A stretch of 64,000 nucleotides of DNA, taken from the NCBI RefSeq assembly GCF_001433855.1, contig NZ_AZCP01000001.1, forward strand, positions 219,722 through 283,721. Reading direction: 5' to 3'. Each line of letters opens with the position of its first letter. Position 1 is the stretch's first letter. This DNA comes from Levilactobacillus brevis ATCC 14869 = DSM 20054 (lineage in GTDB: Bacteria > Bacillota > Bacilli > Lactobacillales > Lactobacillaceae). The notes below the pieces were generated by a model. The model had not been told where the DNA came from. It did no database searches and saw only the letters and a program-made list of their open reading frames with translations. Below, piece after piece: positions 60,331 through 64,000 of the stretch. The position numbers and the translations under genes were made by a program.

Positions 60331-61281
60331 ATGCAATGGACGGAAGTCAGTGTAATGACAACTAATGAAGCGGTAGAAGCCGTTAGTAACATCTTACAAG
60401 AAGCCGGTGCTAGTGGCGTTAAGATTGATGATGCCGCAGACTATGCTAATTTAAAGCCAGGAAAATATGGTGAAATCGTTGATCTTGACAGTATCCCTCA
60501 TCGAACGAGTGGTGCCGAGATTAGTGCCTATTATCCCGAAACAATCTTCGTGCCAGAGATCTTACCAACGATTCGCCAACGCGTGCAGGAGTTAACTCAA
60601 TTTGGTTTAGACCCAATGCCGGGAACGGTGACCACGAAGGCAGTTGATGATGAGAGTTGGGCCACTGCTTGGCAAAAGTATTACCATCCGGTTCGGGTGA
60701 CCCGTTACTTAACCGTGACACCAAGCTGGGAGAAATATACCCCCGTCCAACCTAACGAACACGTCATTCGTTTAGATCCTGGAATGGCCTTTGGAACGGG
60801 AACCCATCCCACAACGCGACTCTCCATGACTGCTTTGGAAATGGTGGTTCGTGGTGGTGAAACGATGTATGACGTTGGAACTGGGTCCGGTGTTTTGAGC
60901 ATTGCCGCGAAGTATCTCGGCGTTGATCAGATTACAGCGTTTGATTTAGACGAAGTAGCGGTGCGTTCAGCCAAGGCCAACCTCGATTTAAATCCCATTG
61001 CGACTGATGTTGTGGCTAAGCCCAATGATTTGTTAAAGGGCATCCATCACCCGGTTGATTTAGTAGTGGCCAATATTCTAGCGGAAATCATCTTACCACT
61101 AGTTCCGCAGGCGTGGGAGAACTTGACGCCAGGTGGTTATTTCTTAACGTCAGGAATCATCGCCGACAAGTTAGCTGAAGTGGTTGCGGCCCAAGAAAAG
61201 CAAGGTTTTGTCATTGACAACATCTTACAGATGAAAGATTGGCGCGGCGTAATTGCTCATAAGCCAACGGAGGATGAATAG
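60331..61281 (+). CDS. prmA: Ribosomal protein L11 methyltransferase PrmA
   Basis: PrmA trimethylates L11. 316 residues: N-terminal substrate-recognition domain, then a SAM-dependent domain with [19 protein letters not shown], motif [17 protein letters not shown] and [20 protein letters not shown] lies about 9 bp before the ATG. Start of prmA-rsmE; the 2-bp gap to rsmE shows coupling. Confidence 0.96.
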   Translation: MQWTEVSVMTTNEAVEAVSNILQEAGASGVKIDDAADYANLKPGKYGEIVDLDSIPHRTSGAEISAYYPETIFVPEILPTIRQRVQELTQFGLDPMPGTVTTKAVDDESWATAWQKYYHPVRVTRYLTVTPSWEKYTPVQPNEHVIRLDPGMAFGTGTHPTTRLSMTALEMVVRGGETMYDVGTGSGVLSIAAKYLGVDQITAFDLDEVAVRSAKANLDLNPIATDVVAKPNDLLKGIHHPVDLVVANILAEIILPLVPQAWENLTPGGYFLTSGIIADKLAEVVAAQEKQGFVIDNILQMKDWRGVIAHKPTEDE

Positions 61282-61283
61282 GC

Positions 61284-62036
61284 ATGCAACGGTATTTTTT
61301 AGATGAAACGGGTGTTGATGGCACGAACTTGACGTTGCCAGCGGCCATCTATCATCATTGGGTAACGGTTCTCAGAGCTGAGGTCGGATCAGTGGCAGAA
61401 TTCGTGGACGACCAAGCCCAGCTTTTTCATGGACAATTGGTCACTGTGACGCCCGATCAGGCGACGGTGACGTTAACGGCAGTACCAACACCGGCCGTTG
61501 AACTCCCAGTTGAGGTAACCATTGCTTGCGGGTTACCAAAACAAGAAAAGGCAGAGTGGATTACCCAAAAGGCCACGGAATTAGGTGTGACCCACATCAT
61601 CTTCTTTGGGGCGGAATGGTCCGTTGCCAAGTGGTCAGCCAATAAGGTGCCCAAGAAATTAGCGCGGCTCACTAAGATTGCCCATAGTGCGGCCGAACAA
61701 GCGCATCGCTTGCGGCGACCAACGGTAAGTTATGCCCCTAACTTGGCCGCCGTACTGGCAACGTCGGCTGACGTTACCATTCTGGCCTATGAAGAGTCAG
61801 CTAAGCAAGGTGAGCAGGCCGCCTTAAATCAACAATTACAGCGACTGTATCCCCAGCAACACTTAATGGCCGTATTTGGTCCCGAGGGTGGGATCAGTCC
61901 AGCGGAAGTGACACGAGCTCAGGCGGCAGGAGCCGTTTTAGCGGGACTTGGTCCTCGAATCTTACGAACTGAAACGGCACCATTATATCTGTTATCTGCG
62001 GTCTCAGTGGTTTGTGAGCTGCAGCAACCGAGATAA
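61284..62036 (+). CDS. rsmE: 16S rRNA (uracil-1498-N3)-methyltransferase RsmE
   Basis: RsmE methylates U1498 of 16S rRNA. 250 residues of the SPOUT fold: a PUA-like N-terminal domain, KQEKAEWITQKATELGVTHI, and the C-terminal knot FGPEGGISPAEV with LGPRILRTETAP. It lies 2 bp after prmA; the pair is conserved in Firmicutes. Confidence 0.96.
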   Translation: MQRYFLDETGVDGTNLTLPAAIYHHWVTVLRAEVGSVAEFVDDQAQLFHGQLVTVTPDQATVTLTAVPTPAVELPVEVTIACGLPKQEKAEWITQKATELGVTHIIFFGAEWSVAKWSANKVPKKLARLTKIAHSAAEQAHRLRRPTVSYAPNLAAVLATSADVTILAYEESAKQGEQAALNQQLQRLYPQQHLMAVFGPEGGISPAEVTRAQAAGAVLAGLGPRILRTETAPLYLLSAVSVVCELQQPR

Positions 62037-62103
62037 GCAGATGAAATCTCTTTGAAAACATGCTAAAATAGTTGCAATTATTAAGAGAGCTAGGTGAAGT
62101 TGG

Positions 62104-62439
62104 ATGGCCTTTTGGGAAAAGATTGGTTGGCGTTATTGGGTGCTAGCGGTAATCGTGGGGATTGGGTTACCGGTAGGGAGTACCTTAATTGGGCTAAGTT
62201 CGGTTTGGCGATTTGGTGGCTTATTGTTACTAATCAATGGGGGATTAGCGATTGGTCTTGGTCGGCGAATTTACCAACATGCCCAGCCAGGCTGGTGGCT
62301 ATTGATTTGGCCACTGACGTATCTCGTTGGTGCAATTGGGTGGTTACCGCAGTATACGTGGTACCTCGCGATTGTCTATCTGTGTCTATCATACGTGAGT
62401 TATGGGTTAGCTCAGACGCACAAACAAATAAGATCATAA
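62104..62439 (+). CDS. Small membrane protein, unknown
   Basis: 111 residues with four hydrophobic segments (about 10-28, 32-48, 62-80 and 84-102) and no recognised family. The ATG at 62104 is chosen; an overlapping frame at 62094 gives an unnatural composition and is rejected. The ribosome binding site (TAGGTGA) is modest. It lies between rsmE and relA on the same strand, 28 bp ahead of relA. Confidence 0.65.
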   Translation: MAFWEKIGWRYWVLAVIVGIGLPVGSTLIGLSSVWRFGGLLLLINGGLAIGLGRRIYQHAQPGWWLLIWPLTYLVGAIGWLPQYTWYLAIVYLCLSYVSYGLAQTHKQIRS

Positions 62440-62467
62440 TTTAAAAACTAAGGGTGGTGGCGTCCAT

Positions 62468-64000
62468 ATGACCAAAGAACGTGTCTGGACGGCTGATGAA
62501 GTCATTGCAAGAGTCGGTAAATACATGAATGCGCAGCATGTGGAAATGGTGGTTAAAGCCTGTCATTTTGCAACTGTGGCCCATCAAGACCAACATCGTC
62601 AATCGGGCGAACCCTATATCATGCATCCCATTCAAGTAGCCGGGATTTTAGCAGACCTAAATATGGACCCCGAAACGGTATCTGCCGGTTTTTTGCATGA
62701 CATTGTAGAAGACACGGGGGCCACTTTGGGGGATGTCCGCGAACTTTTTGGCGATGACGTCGCCTTGATTGTGGATGGCGTGACCAAACTTGGGAAGATT
62801 AAGTACAAATCCAATCGAGAACAACTAGCGGAAAATCACCGTAAGCTTCTATTGGCCATGTCCAAGGACATCCGGGTGATGATCGTTAAATTGGCGGATC
62901 GGTTGCATAATATGCGAACGCTAGAACATTTGCGGCCGGATAAGCAACGGCGGATTGCTAATGAAACGTTAGAAATCTATGCCCCACTGGCTGATCGTTT
63001 AGGGATTAGTACAATTAAGTGGGAACTAGAGGACGTCTCATTACGTTACTTGAACCCACAACAGTATTATCGGATTGTGCACCTGATGAATTCACGTCGT
63101 GATCAGCGGGAACAATATATCGCGGGCGCAATTAAAGATATCCAAGCATCTATCAGTGATCTAAAGATTGAACCAGAAATTTATGGGCGACCGAAGCATA
63201 TTTATTCCGTTTACCGTAAAATGAAGGACCAGCACAAACAGTTTAGTCAGATCTATGACTTACTCGCGATCCGAGTTATTGTTGACACGATTAAGGATTG
63301 TTATGCCGTTTTGGGAGCGATCCACTCACAATGGAAGCCAATGCCTGGTCGATTCAAGGACTACATTGCGATGCCTAAGGCCAACATGTATCAATCATTG
63401 CATACGACCGTTATCGGGCCAGAAGGCAAACCCTTAGAGGTTCAGATCCGGACGAAAGAAATGCATGCTGTGGCCGAATATGGGGTAGCTGCTCACTGGG
63501 CTTACAAGGAAGGCGTTAAGGATAAGGTTCAGACAACCAACACGGGTGACAAGCTGAACTTATTCAAGCACATTATCGAGCTTCAAGAAGATACGGATGA
63601 CGCTTCTGACTTTATGGATAGCGTTAAGGGCGAATTGTTTGGCGATCATGTCTATGCATTCACCCCTAAAGGCGACGTTTTAGAGTTACCTAAGGGCGCG
63701 GGGCCACTAGATATGGCGTATGCCATTCATACTGAAGTGGGCACCATACGACCGGTGCAACCATTAATGGCAAAATTGTGCCGTTGAATTACGAGATTAA
63801 GAACGGTGATATTGTCGACATTCGGACGTCTGCTAGTTCTTCCGGGCCGAGTCGAGATTGGATGAAATTGGTCTCGACTCGGCGGGCCCATAACAAGATC
63901 AAACAGTTCTTCCGGCAAAGTGATCGGGAAGAAAACATTGTTCAAGGGCAAGAGATGGTGGCTCGGCTCATTCATGAATTGGGGTATGATCCCAAGGCTT
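62468..64000 (+). CDS. relA: Bifunctional (p)ppGpp synthetase/hydrolase RelA/SpoT (Rel), frameshifted, 3' end cut by window
   Basis: The Rel stringent-response enzyme. The N-terminal half is intact: HD hydrolase with [10 protein letters not shown] near residue 75, synthetase with [10 protein letters not shown] and the [20 protein letters not shown] block. The TGS domain starts near residue 385 ([18 protein letters not shown]). At about 63743 the frame shifts by one base: the frame used so far stops at 63787, while the -1 frame continues as [17 protein letters not shown] and on to the window end. One A appears to be missing (GGCACCAT for GGCAACCAT). If real, Rel is cut to 439 residues without its C-terminal regulatory domains. 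Confidence 0.9.

Noticed and set aside
62094-62444. 116-codon frame overlapping the small membrane protein at 62104
   Set aside because: The 62104 frame gives four regular membrane helices. The other has an unnatural mix of residues and starts without a suitable site.

Overview
The window looks like a chromosomal segment of a lactic acid bacterium of the family Lactobacillaceae, with a Levilactobacillus- or Lactiplantibacillus-like gene content. The evidence is strong AGGAGG ribosome binding sites, frequent GTG/TTG starts, PolC, a mevalonate-pathway HMG-CoA synthase, a D-lactate dehydrogenase, a dlt operon with DltX, a LexA/YnzC divergent pair, and hrcA-grpE-dnaK-dnaJ under a CIRCE element. 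Genus and species are inferred, not proven. No CRISPR array, rRNA operon or intact transposase was seen.

Layout. 1-8.1 kb: 3' part of recJ, apt, stress genes (uspA, CsbD), a lipid kinase, an orphan TIR-like (ThsB-type) protein, tRNA-Ser(CGA), a secreted protein with a probable 3' frameshift, ndk, a PspC-domain peptide and a histidine phosphatase. 8.2-20.6 kb: ppk2, mvaS, a nucleoside deoxyribosyltransferase, lexA divergent from ynzC with a LexA box between them, yneF, a heterodimeric ABC exporter whose first subunit has an in-frame stop, plsC, a trmN6/GIY-YIG pair, D-ldh and a HAD phosphatase. 20.7-33.8 kb: the conserved translation and envelope run rpsB-tsf-pyrH-frr-(unknown)-uppS-cdsA-rseP-proS-polC. 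34-41.4 kb: rimP-nusA-ylxR-ylxQ-infB-rbfA, then truB-ribF. 41.6-46.5 kb: the class I heat-shock operon. 46.8-51.3 kb: dltXABCD. 51.5-53.3 kb: lepA. 53.3-58.6 kb: an AT-rich variable region. 58.6-64 kb: a hypothetical gene, mscL, prmA-rsmE, a small membrane protein, and relA running off the end.

The most informative non-core structure lies behind lepA. A degenerate 51-bp copy of the lepA 3' end (57489-57539, 43 of 51 bases identical) sits 4.2 kb downstream of the real one (53244-53294). Between the copies are a tyrosine-integrase C-terminal relic next to lepA, a frameshifted LPXTG surface-protein relic, two small membrane-protein genes and an intact cyclopropane-fatty-acid synthase gene. This reads as a decayed integrative element, or replacement island, that used the lepA 3' end as its attachment site and left cfa as cargo. 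Just beyond it are a 24-bp perfect inverted repeat, a tRNA acceptor/T-arm-like fragment, a small secreted His/Cys-motif protein and an undescribed 35-codon hydrophobic/basic peptide gene with its own ribosome binding site and terminator.

Three genes carry apparent disabling changes: the ABC exporter subunit (TAA at 14726-14728), relA (one base missing near 63743, cutting it in the TGS domain) and the secreted protein at 5732. They may be real lineage mutations or sequence errors. Functionally, the window covers ribosome production and translation (rpsB, tsf, frr, rimP, nusA, infB, rbfA, truB, lepA, prmA, rsmE), envelope lipid and teichoic acid assembly (uppS, cdsA, plsC, dlt, cfa), and stress control (lexA, hrcA, relA, mscL, usp).
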